Shown: one piece after another, positions 32,103 through 43,612 of the stretch | Layout of the letters: every line of letters begins with the position of its first letter | How positions within the stretch are numbered: position 1 is the stretch's first letter | Assembly (NCBI GenBank): GCA_964016985.1 | Contig: OZ024829.1 | Span: 72,236,110 to 72,300,109 of the forward strand | Source: Anodontia alba | Taxonomy: Eukaryota; Mollusca; Bivalvia; Lucinida; Lucinidae | Reading direction: 5' to 3' | Length of the DNA: 64,000 nucleotides | Made by a program: the position numbers and the translations under genes | The notes under the pieces: generated by a model | The model's database searches: none | What the model saw: the letters and a program-made list of their open reading frames with translations, nothing else | What the model was told of the DNA's origin: nothing

Positions 32103-32885
32103 TTTTTCTCCATAACCACTGAAGTGATATGAACCAAATTTGGCAGTTATGATCATCTGATGAATGTCTACCCAGTTTATGTGTTTGATGACCAATGGCC
32201 ATTTTGTTTAGTTGCCATGGCAAAATTAAATTTCAAAAAAGTAATTTTCTAAATGACAACTCCTTCAAATCCACTGAAGCAGTATGACTCTAATTTGGTT
32301 CAAATGTTGTTTGGGTAAGGGCAATTCAAAATAGTAAAATTATGGTGATCTGCCTCTTGGTTTGGTTGCCATGGCAAGAGAAAGCTCCCATAGACTTATA
32401 ATTGGAAAAGGGTTAAATTGTATTTTCTCAATAACCATTGAAGTGAAGTGAACCATATTTGGCATTTATGATCATTTGATGATTTTCTACCCAGTTTATG
32501 TGTTTTATTACCAGTGGCCATTTTGTTTGGTTGCCATGGCAACATTAAATTTAAAAAAAAAAAATTTAAATGACAACTTCTTCAAAACCACTGAAGCAGT
32601 ATGATTCTAATTTGGTACAAATGTTGCTTGGGTAAGGGCAATTCAAAATAGCTAAAATTATGGTGATGTGCCTCTTGGTTTGGTTGCCATGGCAACAGAA
32701 AGCTGCCATAGACTTATAATGGGGAAATGGTTAAATTGCATTTTCTCCATAACAAGTGTAGTGATGTGAACCATATTTGGCAGTTATGATCATTAGAGAT
32801 TGTCAACCCTGAGTTTATGTATTTGGTGACCAGTGGCTATTTTGTTTGGTTGCCATGGCAACATTAAATAAAAAAAAAAAAAGGA
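32103..32885 (+). repeat. Array D: units of about 330 bp with RFX X-box palindromes
   Basis: Recurrent blocks CCATAACCACTGAAGTGATA, TTTGGCAGTTATGATCAT, GGTTGCCATGGCAAC and TTCAAAATAGCTAAAATTAT. GTTGCCATGGCAAC is perfect at 32530-32543, 32683-32696 and 32849-32862, with one-base variants at 32211 and 32365. Non-coding. Confidence 0.85.
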
Positions 32886-32888
32886 ATT

Positions 32889-33697
32889 TTTATACGCCTG
32901 TTTGAAAAACGGGACGTATTATGTTACGGAGTATGGCGTCTGTCCGTCCATCCGTTCGTCCGTAAACTTTTTAGTTTCCGGCTAACTCCTCCTACAATTT
33001 ACATCCGATCAAGCTGAAACTTGGTATATAGTTAGACCATAATGCGGAGCAGCGCATATTGTTTCGGGGTTACAGTCCACCAAATGTTTGCAGAGATATG
33101 CCCCTTTGAAAATTTCTGTAAACTTTTCATTTCCGGTTAACTCCTACATTTTACATCTGATCAAGCTGAAACTTCATTTATAGTCAGACCATGATGTGGA
33201 GCAGCCCATATTATTTCGAGGTTACAGTCCACCAAATATTAGCAGAGTTATGCCCCTTTATATATATATAAAATTTCTGTAAACTTTTAGTTTCCGGCTA
33301 ACTCTCCTACAGTTTACATCCGATCAAGCTGAAACTTGATTTATAGTTAGACCATGATGTGGAGCAGCGCATATTGTTTCAAGGTTACAGTCCACCAAAT
33401 ATTTGCAGAGTTAAACCCCTTTGAAAATTTCTATTTTTCGTTTCCAGCTAAATGCTCCTACAGTTTACATCTGATCAAGCTGAAACTTCATAAATAGTTA
33501 CACGATGATGTGGAGCAGTGCATATTATTTCGAGGTTACAGTGCACCAAATATTTGCAGAGTTATGTCCCTTTGAAAGGTTTTGTAAACTTTTCGCAGTA
33601 TATTGTTTAGAGCTAATAGTGTGCAAATTTTATTTTATAATAGGTATATTTTTTTGCAAATACCTAAAGTTATGGCCATATGAGCAAGTTATTTATT
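32889..33697 (+). mobile_element. Helentron-like element, 5' part (hairpin plus about 160-bp array)
   Basis: Opens with an imperfect hairpin, TACGCCTGTTT-GAAA-AACGGGACGTA, then a GTCCGTCC-rich stretch and four units with TTTCCGGCTAACTCCTCCTA and ATCAAGCTGAAACTT. A related copy starts at 47513. It is cut at 33697 by the next element. Confidence 0.6.
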
Positions 33698-35600
33698 AGC
33701 TCACCTGAGCACTAAATGCTCATGGTGAGCTATTGTGGTCAGTCAATGTCCGTCGTGCGTCGTGAGTCGTCCGTCGTGTGGCGTCAACAATTGCTTTAAA
33801 AGCCTACTCCTACACCCCTGGGCCAATTGACTCGATACTTGGTAGGAAGCATCAGGGTGACTTGTAGATCAAAAATAGCTAAAATCGTGCCGATCGGAAA
33901 TCTCCTGAACCGAAAGGCCAATTGACTCCAAACTTGCTAGGAAGCATTGAGGTGACTTGTAGATCCAAAATAGCTTAAATCCTGCCGATTGAAAATCCAA
34001 GATGGCCGCCATGGCGGCCATCTTGAAAATGTATTTGAAAGGCCAATTGACTCCAGACTTGCTAGGAAGCATCGGGGTGACTTTTAGATCAAAAATAGCT
34101 AAAATCGTGCCGATCGTAAATCCAAGATGGCCGCCATCTTAAAAATCTATTTTTCACTTCTTCTCCTGAACCGAAAGGCCAATTGACTCCAAACTTGCTA
34201 GGAAGCATCGGGGTGACTTGTAGATAAAAAATAGCTAAAATCATGCCGATCGGAAATCCAAGATGGCCGCCATGGCAGCCATCTTGAAAATATATTTTTC
34301 GCTTCTTCTCCTGAACCGAAAGGCCAGTTGACTCCAAATTTGCTAGGAAGCATTGGGATGACTTGTAGATAAAAAATAGCTAAAATCGTGCTGATCGGAA
34401 ACCCAAGATGGCCGCCATGGCCGCCATCTTGAAAATCTATCTTTCGCTTCTTCTGAACCGAAAGGCCAATTGACTCCAAAACTTACTAGGAAGCATCGGG
34501 GTGACTTGTAGGTCAAAAATAGCTAAAATCATGCTGATCGGAAATCCAAGATGGCCACCATGGCAGCCATCTTGAAAAGCTATTTTTCGCTTCTTCTCCT
34601 AAACCCAAAAGCCAATTGACTCTAAACATGGTAGGAAGCATTGGGGTGACTTGTAGATTAAAAATAATCTAAAATCGTGCCGATCGTAAATCCAAGATGG
34701 CCGCCATGGTGGCCATCTTGAAAATCTATTTTTCGCTTCTTCTCCTAACCCCAAATGCCAATTGACTCGAAACTTGGTAGGAAGCATCTGTTTGACTTAT
34801 CGATCAAAAGTCGCTAAAATCATTCCAATTGGAAATCCAAGATGGCCGCCATCTTGAAAATCTATTTTTCGCTTCTTCTCCTGAGCCGAAAGGCCAACTG
34901 ACTCCAAACTTGCTAGGAAGCATTGGGGTGACTTGTAGATCAAAAATAGCTAAAACCATGCTGATCGGAAGTCCAAGAAGGCCGCCATGGCGGCCATCTT
35001 GAAAATCTATTTTTCTTTACTTCTTCTGAACTGAAAGGCCAATTGACTCGAAACTTGGTAGGAAGCATCAGGGTGACTTGTTGATAAAAAATAGCTCAAA
35101 TGGTTGCGATAGGAAATCTCAAATTGCGGCTGTGGTGGCCATCTTGAAAATCTGTTTTGAACTTTTTCCCCTGAACCGAAAGGGCAATTGACTTAAAGTT
35201 CATTGGAAGTATCGAGGTGACTTGTAGATCAACAGTAGCTAAAATCATTCTGATTGGAAATCCAAGATGGCTACCGTCTTGTTTATGTTTATTATGTTTC
35301 CTTGCCACTGTGCTGTTTACATGTATAAAATCATGATTCTTCAGAAACCACTTAGGCAATTGCAACCAAATTTCACATTGATCCTACTGTTGAAATGTGA
35401 TTGAGAGTTTGTTCAAATGGTCACGCTCCATTGACTGTCATGCCATATATAATATTCTTCTTCAAAATTAAGAACTGCTTAAAGGATGATCTTTTCATTA
35501 GTTGCGATGACAGGATTGGAAAAATGTTACATAACATCTACATATCTGCACTCGCAATGCTACTCAGGTGAGCAACCCGTGGCCCGTGGGCCTCTTGTTT
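33698..35600 (+). mobile_element. Helentron-like element H2, complete (1.9 kb), array A
   Basis: 5': GCTCACCTGAG (33699-33709) within a hairpin (GCTCACC...GGTGAGC), then ATTGTGGTCAGTCAATGTCC and a GTCGT-rich stretch. 3': CTCAGGTGAGC (35564-35574), hairpin GGCCC-GT-GGGCC (35582-35593), TCTTGTT. The body holds about ten array A units. Minus-strand ORFs such as PSKFGVNWPFGSGEEA recur only because the array is open in two frames. Confidence 0.8.
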
Positions 35601-37860
35601 TGTTTGAAATAGATTTCTCGTCTGCTCTGTAACTGGAATACCCTTTGGAATATTTCCATGGTACTTCGCAGAAATGTAGAAAAGGACCAGACGACGTGTC
35701 GTGTACAAGAATGACAACTCTGCCTTTCTTACTTTTGGCGTTATCTCCCTTTGTTATTGTCCCCCGCCTTTTCGAAGAAAAGCGCGGGGACATAGTACTC
35801 GGCTTCGTGGTTCGTGGTGCATGGTTCCGAGTTTATAGTAGGTACCTTATGAAGGCAACTCCTCCTACAGTTTTTAACCAATCCTTCTGAAATTATACAT
35901 GTGTCTTCATCATGGTCTGAAGATGTGCAAGTGCTTTTTACAGAATCCTTAAATTATTTTTTTTCACTTTTTTCACATTTTTAACTTAGACATTTTTTGC
36001 ATGGTTCCGAGTCAGTAGTAGGTACCACGTGAGCATAACTCCTCGTACAGTTTTATACCGATCCTTTCGAAACTTTACAGGTGTTTTAATCATGGTTTGA
36101 AGATGTTCATGTGCTTTTTACAGAATCCTTAAGTTATTTTTTTTTTCACTTATTTCACATTTTTAACGACATTTTTTGCATGGTTCCGAGTTTGTAGTGG
36201 GAACCTTGTGAGCGCAACTCCTCCTACAGTTTTATACAGATCCTTTTGAAACTTTACAGGTATCTTAATCATGGTCTGAGATATGCATGTGCTTTTTACA
36301 GAATCTTGAAATAATTTTTTTCACATTTTTTAACTTACTTTTTTTTCATGCTTCAGTACTATGAAAGTCTATATGTAGTAGGTACCTTGTGAGAGCAACT
36401 CCTCCTACAGTTTTATACCGATCCTTCTGAAACTTCACAGGTTTCTTAATCATGGTCTGAAGATATGCATGTCCTTTTTACAGATCTTGAAATAATTTTC
36501 ACAAATTACTTATTTTTTTTACTCTTTTCACATTTTTAACTTTTAACATAGACTTTTTTCATGCTTCAATACTATGAAAGTGCATATAGTAGTAGGTACC
36601 TTGTGAGCGCAACTCCTCCCACAGCTTTAAGCAAATGCTTCTGAAACTTTACTGGCATTTTGCTTGTGGTCTTAGTATATACATGTGCTCCTGGAATCTT
36701 GAAATTATGTTTTTTTATTTTTTTTTCCACACTTTTAGCTTCATTTTTTTCCTGCTTCAATACTTAGGTAAGTGATACAGGACCAATGGTCCTATGGTTA
36801 ACTTACCCATTTTTAACAGCTCAAATAAAAATAAGGCGGGGGACATAAATTCCCTATGGAATTTGCTTGTATTTGACGGTGATAATCCATTGATTTCGTG
36901 TCCGCTCTGTAAGTCAAAGACCCTTTGGAATATTTTTATGATACTTGGTAGAAATGTCGAACAGGACCAGAAAACATGTCGCGTACAAGGATGACAACCG
37001 CCTTTCTTACTTTTGGCGTTATCTCCCTTTGTTATGTCTGACAGTGATTATCCATTGATTTCTTGTCCGCTCTGTAAGTCAAAGACCTTTGGAATACTTT
37101 TATGATATTTGGTAGAAATGTAGAACAGGACCAGACGACGTGACGTGAAGAAGAATGACAATTCTGCCTTTCTTACTTTTGGCGTTATCTCGCTTTGTTA
37201 TATTTGACAGCGATTATCCATTGATAATGTGTCCGCTCTGTAAGTCAAGACCCTTTGGAATATTTTTATGATACTTGGTAGAAATGTAGAACAGGACCAG
37301 ACGATGTGTCGCGTACAAGAATGACAACTCTGCCTTTATTACTTTTGGATTTATCTCCCTTTGTTTTGTTTGAAATAGATTTCTCGTCTGCTCTGTAACT
37401 GGAATACCCTTCAGAATATTTTGATGGTACCTGGTAGAACTGTAGAATAGAACAAGAGGACATGTTCCTTACAAGAATGACAACTCTGCCTTCCTTACTT
37501 TGCTGTTATCTCCCTTTATTATATTTGACACTGATTATGCATTGATTTAGTGTCCGCTGTGTAAGTCGAACACTCTTTGGAATATTTTGATGATACTTGG
37601 TAGTAATGAAGAACAGGACCAGATGACATGTCACATACGGGAATGACAACTACGGCTTTTTTTTTTTACTTTTGGAGTTATCTCCCCTTCTTGTGTTTGA
37701 ATTTGATTTCTTGTCTCTGCTCTGTAACACGACTACTCTACGTAATATTTTGATGTTGCTTGGTACAAATGTAGAACAGGACGAGATGACGTTGCGTACA
37801 GAAATGACAACTCTGGCGGGATTGAGGGGAAATTTGTTTTTTTCTAAAAGACCTCTAGTT
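35601..37860 (+). repeat. Array F: about 165-bp tandem units, interrupted by H3
   Basis: Units share GTCCGCTCTGTAAGTCAAAG, TTGGAATATTTTTATGATAC, GTAGAACAGGACCAGACGA and GGCGTTATCTCCCTTTGTTA. The array is split at 35757/36871 by element H3 and otherwise runs to 37860. Non-coding. Confidence 0.85.
35758..36870 (+). mobile_element. Helentron-like element H3, complete (1.1 kb)
   Basis: 5' GTCCCCCGCCTT (35759-35770) and 3' complement AAGGCGGGGGAC (36833-36844), both 12 bp and perfect. Hairpin AAATTCC-CTAT-GGAATTT (36847-36864) and GCTTGT end the element. Comparison with uninterrupted array F units (TTTGTTATATTTGACAG at 37195) shows insertion between TTTGTTAT and ATTTGACGG with no target-site duplication. 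Five units of about 180 bp (CATGGTTCCGAGT, GTAGGTACCTTGTGAGCGCA) form the core. Confidence 0.8.
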
Positions 37861-37865
37861 TTTTT

Positions 37866-38861
37866 AGCTCACCGAGCTATTGTGGTCAGTCAATATCCGT
37901 CGTGCGTCGTCGGTTGTGCGGCGTCAACAATTGCTTTTAAAGTCTACTCCTCCTACACCCCTGGGCCAATTGACTCGATACTTGGTAGGAAGCATCAAGG
38001 TGACTTGTAGTCAAAAATAGCTAAAATCGTGCCGATCGGAAATCCAAGATGGCCGCCATCTTGAAAATCTGTTTTTCGCTTCTTCTCCTGAACCGAAAGG
38101 CCAATTGACTCCAGACTTGCTAGGAAGCAACGGGGTGACTTGTAGATCAAAAATAGCTAAAATCGTGCTGATTGGAAATCCAAGATGGCCTTCATGGCGG
38201 CCATCTTGAAAATCTATTTTTCGCTTCTTCTCCTGAACCGAAAGGCCAATTGACTCCAAACTTGCAAGGAAGCATCGGGGTGACTTGTAGATCAAAAATA
38301 GCTACAATCATGCCGATCGGAAATCCAAGATGGCCACGATGGCAGCCATCTTGAAAATCTATTTTTTGCTTCTTCTCCTGAACAGAAAGGCCAGTTTACT
38401 CCAAACTTGCTAGGAAGGGGTGACTTGTTTAAGCAATCATCATGAATCTTGCTCAAAATGTTTGTCTTGATGATTACTAGGTCAAGTTCGAAACTGGGTC
38501 ACCTGGGGTAAAAAACTAGGTCATCTGGCCAAATCATTGGAAAAACTTATAACTCTAGCGGTCACATTTTTCAAGCAATCATCATGAACCTTGCTCAAAA
38601 TGTTTGTTTTGATGTTTTTTAGGTCAAGTTCGAAGCTGGGTCACTTGGGGTCAAAAACTAGGTCACCTGGCCAAATCAGCTAAAACCTTGTTAACACTCA
38701 AGTGGTCGCATTTTTGAAGCAGTCATCATGAATCTTACTTAAAATGTTTTGTCTTGATGAGTTCTAGGTCAAGTTTGAAACTGGGTCACTTGGGGTCAAA
38801 AACTAAGTCACCGGGCCAGATCAGCGGAATACTTTGTTAACACTCTAGTGGTCACATTTTT
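37866..38861 (+). mobile_element. Helentron-like element, 3'-truncated, arrays A and E
   Basis: 5' end TTTTTAGCTCACC but with the hairpin deleted (AGCTCACC joined to GAGCTATTG). Three array A units, then array E, cut at 38861 where the next element begins inside GGTCACATTTT. Confidence 0.7.
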
Positions 38862-40900
38862 AGCTCACCTGAGCACGAAGTGCTCATGGTGAGCTATTGT
38901 GGTCAGTCAGTTTCCGTCGTCCATCGTTCGTTTTGCGGCGTCAACAATTGAGTCCTCCGTGAAATCACCTGACCAGTAAATGACACCAAAATCTGACCAA
39001 CCAGACTAGCTTACCAGTTAACGGTTAATGTTATTGCTTAGACAAACAATATTACCTATGTACTTTTTCATTGATAAATACAGGTATGAATGCAGTTTTC
39101 ATTGACAAATACAGGTATCACGATATTGTTTGTCTAAGGATTTACGCATGGGCCTGGTTATAGCCTTCTGACGAAGGAGTCAATTGCTTTAAAAGCCTTC
39201 TCCTCCTACACCCCTGGGCCAATTGACTTGATACTTGGTAGGAAGCATCGGGGTGACTTGTAGATCAAAAATAGCTAAAATCGTGCCGATCGGAAGTCCA
39301 AAATGGCCGCCATCTTGAAAATCTATTTTTTGCTACTTCTCCTGAACCGAAAGGCCAGTTGACTCCAAACTTGCTAGGAAGCATTGGGGTGACTTGTAGA
39401 TAAAAAATAGCTAAAATCGTGCCAATCGGAAATCCAAGATGGCTGCCTTGGCCGCCATCTTGAAAATCTATTTTTCGCTTCTTCTCCTGAACCGAAAGGC
39501 CAATTGACTCCAAACTTGCTAGGAAGCATCGGGGTGACTTGTAGATCAAAAATAGCTAAAATCATGCTGATTGGGAGTCCACGATGGCCGCCATGGCGGC
39601 CATCTTGAAAATCTATTTTTCGCTTCTTCTCTGAACTGAAAGGCCAATTGACTCCAAACTTGCTAGGAAGCATTGGGGTGACTTGTAGATCAAAAATAGC
39701 TAAAATCGTGCCGATCGGAAATCCAAGACGGCCGCCATGGCCACCATCTTGAAAATCTGTTTTTCACTTCTTCTCCTGAACCGAAAGGCCAATTGACTCC
39801 AAACTTGCTAGGAAGCATCGGGGTGACTTGTTTAAGCAATCATCATGAATCATGCTCAAAATGTTTGTCTTGATGATTTCTAGGTCAAGTTCGAAACTGG
39901 GTCACCTGAGGTCAAAAACTAGGTCGCCTGGCCAAATCAGCGGAAAACCTTGATATCACTCAGCGGTCAAATTTTTCAAGCAATCATCACGAATCTTGCT
40001 CAAAATGTTTGTCTTGATGATTTTTAGGTCAAGTTCGAAGCTGGGTCACTTGGGGTAAAAAACTAGGTCACCTGGCCAAATCAGCTAAAACCTTGTTAAC
40101 ACTCTAGCGGTCACATTTTTGAAGCAGTCATCATGAATCTTGCTTAAAATGTTTTGTCTTGATGAGTTCTAGGTCAAGTTCGAAACTGGGTCACCTGGGA
40201 TCAAAAACTAGGTCACCTGGCCAAATCAGCGGAAAACCTTGTTAACACTCTAGTGGTCACATTTTTGAAGCAATCATCATGAATCTTGCTCAACATGTTT
40301 GTCTTGATGATTTCTAGGTCAAGTTTGAAACTGGGTCACTTGGGATGAAAAACTAGGTCACCGGGCCAAATCAGCAGAAAACCTTGTTAACACTCTAGCG
40401 GTCACATTTTTGAAGCAATTATCATGAATCTTGCTCAAAATGTTTGTCTTGATGAGGTCTAGGTCATGTTTGAAACTGGGTCACTTGGGGTCAAAATTTA
40501 GGTCACCAGGCCAGATCAGCAGAAAATTTTAACACTAGTGGTCACATTTTTGAAGCAATCATCATGAATTTTGCTGAAAATGTTTGTTTTGATGATTTCT
40601 AGGTCAAGTTCGAAACTGGGTCACATGGGGTCAAAAACTAGGTCACCAAGCCAAATCAGCAGAAAACTGTTAACACTCCAGAGGTCACATTTTTTAAATA
40701 ATCATCATTAATATTGCTCAAAATGTTCGTCTTGATGATTTCTAGGTCTATTTTAAAACTGGGTCACTTGATATCAGAAACTAGGCCACCTGGCCAAATC
40801 AAAGGAAAACCTTGTTGATGCTCTAGAGGTCACATTTTTGAAGTGATCATCATGAATCTTGCTCAGAATGTTTGTCTTGATGATTCCAAGATGATGTATA
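38425..40900 (+). repeat. Array E: about 145-bp units rich in AGGTCA/GGGTCA half-sites
   Basis: Blocks: AAGCAATCATCATGAATCTT, AAAATGTTTGTCTTGATGAT, TCTAGGTCAAGTTCGAAACT, GGGTCACTTGGGGTCAAAAA, CTAGGTCACCTGGCCAAATC, CTTGTTAACACTCTAGCGGT. The array is interrupted by the 5' part of H4. Non-coding. Confidence 0.9.
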
Positions 40901-41078
40901 TTTTTCTATCCAGTGACTTTCTTAAGTTTTTCTGTTTAGACATGCTACATTATCTTACTTTTTAATATAATCATTTTGAATTTTGATCAGAATGTTTGCC
41001 TTGATCAGTTCTAGATCAGGTTCGCAAATTGCTATGATGCTCAGATGAGCCTTACAGGGCCATCATGGCCCTCTTGTT
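38862..41078 (+). mobile_element. Helentron-like element H4, complete (2.2 kb), arrays A and E
   Basis: 5' GCTCACCTGAG (38863-38873) in a hairpin with GTGAGC. 3' CTCAGATGAGC (41040-41050, one change), hairpin AGGGCCA...TGGCCCT (41056-41072), CTTGTTTT. A 230-bp insertion (38951-39180) lies near the 5' end. Core: four or more array A units (39240-39840), then about seven array E units. Confidence 0.78.
38951..39180. mobile_element. 230-bp foldback MITE with 6-bp duplication
   Basis: Inserted in GTCAACAATTGCTTTAAAAG (intact at 33786 and 62420). CAATTG flanks both ends (38945-38950, 39181-39186). Ends AGTCCTCCGTGA and the complement of TGACGAAGGAGT match at 9-10 of 12. The internal perfect arm TTAGACAAACAATAT (39038-39052) pairs with 39123-39137. 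Two tandem 31-bp units (TTTTCATTGATAAATACAGG) sit in the loop. Confidence 0.75.
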
Positions 41079-41162
41079 TTAGAATGCAGTATCAGTAATA
41101 GGCAATGTCATAATGTCATGTTTGTGTATCAAACAGCAGATTTTTAGAATGTCTATAGTTTC

Positions 41163-41439
41163 CGTCCAACTGGAGACCAGGAGGTCGCGGGTTCAACCCC
41201 CGCCGAGGTCGGCAACATTCTTTCGTGGAGATTGATCATGAAATATTTTCTACGGTCATCATCTCCCTTCCACTGATTCAAGAAGGGCAGTTGTCAGTTT
41301 CTGGCGAAAGAATGTGCACAATACTAGTTAACCACTTAGAGGACTATGCCTGCCCAGTAAATGTGTGGTTAGGTAAACTGACCGCGCTCGACATGACCCC
41401 ATTGGGTTGACTGGGCCGTAAAACCTCAACACAAACAAA
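41163..41439 (+). mobile_element. SINE1 copy with 11-bp target-site duplication
   Basis: Flanked by TCTATAGTTTC (41152-41162 and 41440-41450). Starts at CGTCCAACTGGAGACCAGG, has box B-like GGTTCAACCCC and ends ACACAAACAAA. Confidence 0.9.
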
Positions 41440-41559
41440 TCTATAGTTTCTCTAATCATTGTAAGTTTATTGTCATTTTGACGCAAAGTTTGAGAAGACC
41501 GCATTCATTTAGAGATTGGAGGAGATGCATACGACAGTAATGTAGATTTTTGGCTATTG

Positions 41560-41900
41560 AAAAAAAAAAGGAACTTTTGTTTGTGATTGAGTTTGGCCAC
41601 CTCACCTCTGAAGCAAGTGATACTAATTTGGATGCACAGATATAGGTAGCACCTATTAAAATTCATATTATTTGGTAGGAATGAAGAGGAGGACCAGTAA
41701 GCGTGTTGCGTGCAAGAGAGACAACTCTCAATGTCTTCGGTATGTAGTTATCTCCCCTCATGCCATAACTACCATACTGTTTGAGATAATTTGATAATAT
41801 TTGGTAGTCAGTGCAGCTTACTGTGCTAGAGATATAGCCATTAGAGGGAATGACACTGGCCGGGAGTATATGTGCCCCACAGGGCATTTTTCTACATTTT
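41560..41900 (+). repeat. Fragment of a TATCTCCC-type array (array J) with a 3' hairpin
   Basis: Units with GAGACAACTCT, TTATCTCCCCTCATGCCATA and TTTGATAATATTTGGTAG, also seen at 44222-44700. Ends in TGCCC-CACA-GGGCA then TTTTTCTAC, a possible element 3' end, just before the DIRS-like relic. Confidence 0.5.
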
Positions 41901-42333
41901 CTTAAGACTTTTTAAGACGACTGAACTGTCATTTTTTCCGTGGAAGGTTTGAAATACAGAATAGAATAGCACATTTTCTATAGGTTAAGTATTGCTAGTT
42001 AAAATAGGTTTTACTTTTAAAAACTTCATTTTTCTAAGGCAAGATGTAACACAAAGCAGTTTCCCTCCTCTAAACATGCCTCGTCTTCCACAAAGTTCAG
42101 AAAGCCAACATTTTCCTCTGCCTATCTTACCACGCCCAGATATTCCAGTGGGAGGATGATTGGCCCACTTTGTGGAACAATGGGGAGAATTAACCCAAAA
42201 CAAATGGGTCCTCTCTATCGTACGAGACCGTTTCAGGATACAATTCAATTCAACTCCCCCTCTTTCGACAGTCTGAGTCAGTCTTCCTCCCTGTTATTTC
42301 GAGAAGAGATATAGGAACTTCTCCAGAAACTAG

Positions 42334-43433
42334 GTGTTACAACTACTAGTATCAGCTCCGATTCATCTTCCTTTGTTTCTCAAGTTACTAACACAAGCAA
42401 AAGGAAAATTCCAATATAAAAACCTCTCATTTCTGGCACTTCACACTTGGGAGTTACCAAGCAATCAATTAGAGATAAAAACTTTTCGCAAAGCATTGCA
42501 GATTTTGTCTCAGAATCAAGACAAGCATCTACTAATAAAGTCTTTGATGCAAAATGGGTCGTACAATTGGTGTCATAGAAAGAAGGTTAATCCGGTCTCT
42601 GCCCCTCCTACAGTTATAGCCGACTTCCTTATTTACCTCTTTTCTGAGAAAAAATGTCAAATAAGTACCATCAAGGGCTATAGATCCATGATCTCTAATA
42701 CTCTTAAATTTAAGATGGGTAATAGAATTGGATCTAACCCTGTCTTGTCAGAATTAATTAGATCTTTTGAATTGCATCGACCTGTACAAAGATCTCTTAC
42801 CCCAAAATGGGATTTATCTTGGGTCTTAGTTTGTCTACAGAAAGCCCCATATGAACCTCTACATAAGGCATCTTAACTTCACGTTACGATTAAAACAGCC
42901 TTTTTATTAGCTCTTGCCACAGCTAAAAGATGTAGCGAAATTCATACTTTGGCAGTGGATCAAATCATTTAAGGTTCAGTCAGTCAGATGGTTCAGTATC
43001 ATTGATAGTAAAAACTGGGTTTTTGGCAAAGAATCAGCTTCCGTCCATTTACCCAGATCCTATAGTTATCCCTGGTTTAGCTCGAACATGTAAAAGGGAA
43101 CATTTGGATAGACTTTTATGCCCGAGTAGAGCATTAAAATTTTACCTTAAAATGACTAGTTCTTATAGTCAGAATAAAACTAGATTATTTCTACCAATTA
43201 AAGGCAATCATGACATCTCTAAGGCTTCTGTCTCGAGATGGGTAACTCATACTATTAAGCTTGCCTGTAGGAAACTAACCCGAAGAGACATCTCTTTCCT
43301 AAAAATTAAAGCTCATGAAGTTAGGGCACTATATTCTTCCTGGGCATTCTTTGATAAGGTTCCGCTTAATGAAATACTCAAAGCAGCAGTCTGGACTCGA
43401 TCTTCTACTTTTGTAAAATTCTTCTTGACATAG
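42334..43433 (+). pseudogene. Tyrosine recombinase pseudogene
   Basis: The first open part (42334-42876) carries the N-terminal helices: FLALHTWELPSNQLEIKTFR and STIKGYRSMISNTLKFKM. Stops and a frame change follow (42877-43001). That gap still reads AFLLALATAKRCSEIHTL, holding the first catalytic Arg. The second open part (43002-43433) has KAHEVRALYSSWAFF (H-x-x-R) and STFVKFFL. Relatives usually have Tyr in the last motif (FYL); here it is Phe, so the nucleophile is lost as well. It is only distantly similar to the recombinase at 17686-18795 and came from a different DIRS-like family. Confidence 0.75.
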
Positions 43434-43475
43434 CACTAGTTAAGGCGCTTTTTTCAATCCAAAAATATTGATATT

Positions 43476-43612
43476 TTTCTTATTTCTCCACAAAAAACAT
43501 ATGTTGTGGGTACTCATTAGAAGTGCCTCGCTGAGGTGCTTCTAATGAGTAGAAGCGCCTCGCTGAGGCGCTTCTAATGAGTACCCACAACATATGTTTT
43601 TGTGGAGGAATA
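43476..43612. repeat. About 130-bp near-perfect palindrome after the recombinase stop
   Basis: Arms pair CATATGTTGTGGGTACTCAT with its complement, extending out to TCTCCACAAAA / TTTTGTGGAGGA. The centre has two consecutive 23-bp hairpins (GAAGTGCCTCGC..., GAAGCGCCTCGC...). Could fold into a long hairpin or cruciform. Confidence 0.9.

Noticed and set aside
33869..39673. Recurring minus-strand ORFs such as SKFGVNWPFGSGEEAKNRFS
   Set aside because: They are array A units (about 143 bp) that happen to be open in two frames; every copy shifts frame, and no start, splice or domain logic is present.
42877..43001. An intron between the two recombinase halves
   Set aside because: The gap itself still reads as recombinase sequence (AFLLALATAKRCSE), so it is frame damage, not an intron.
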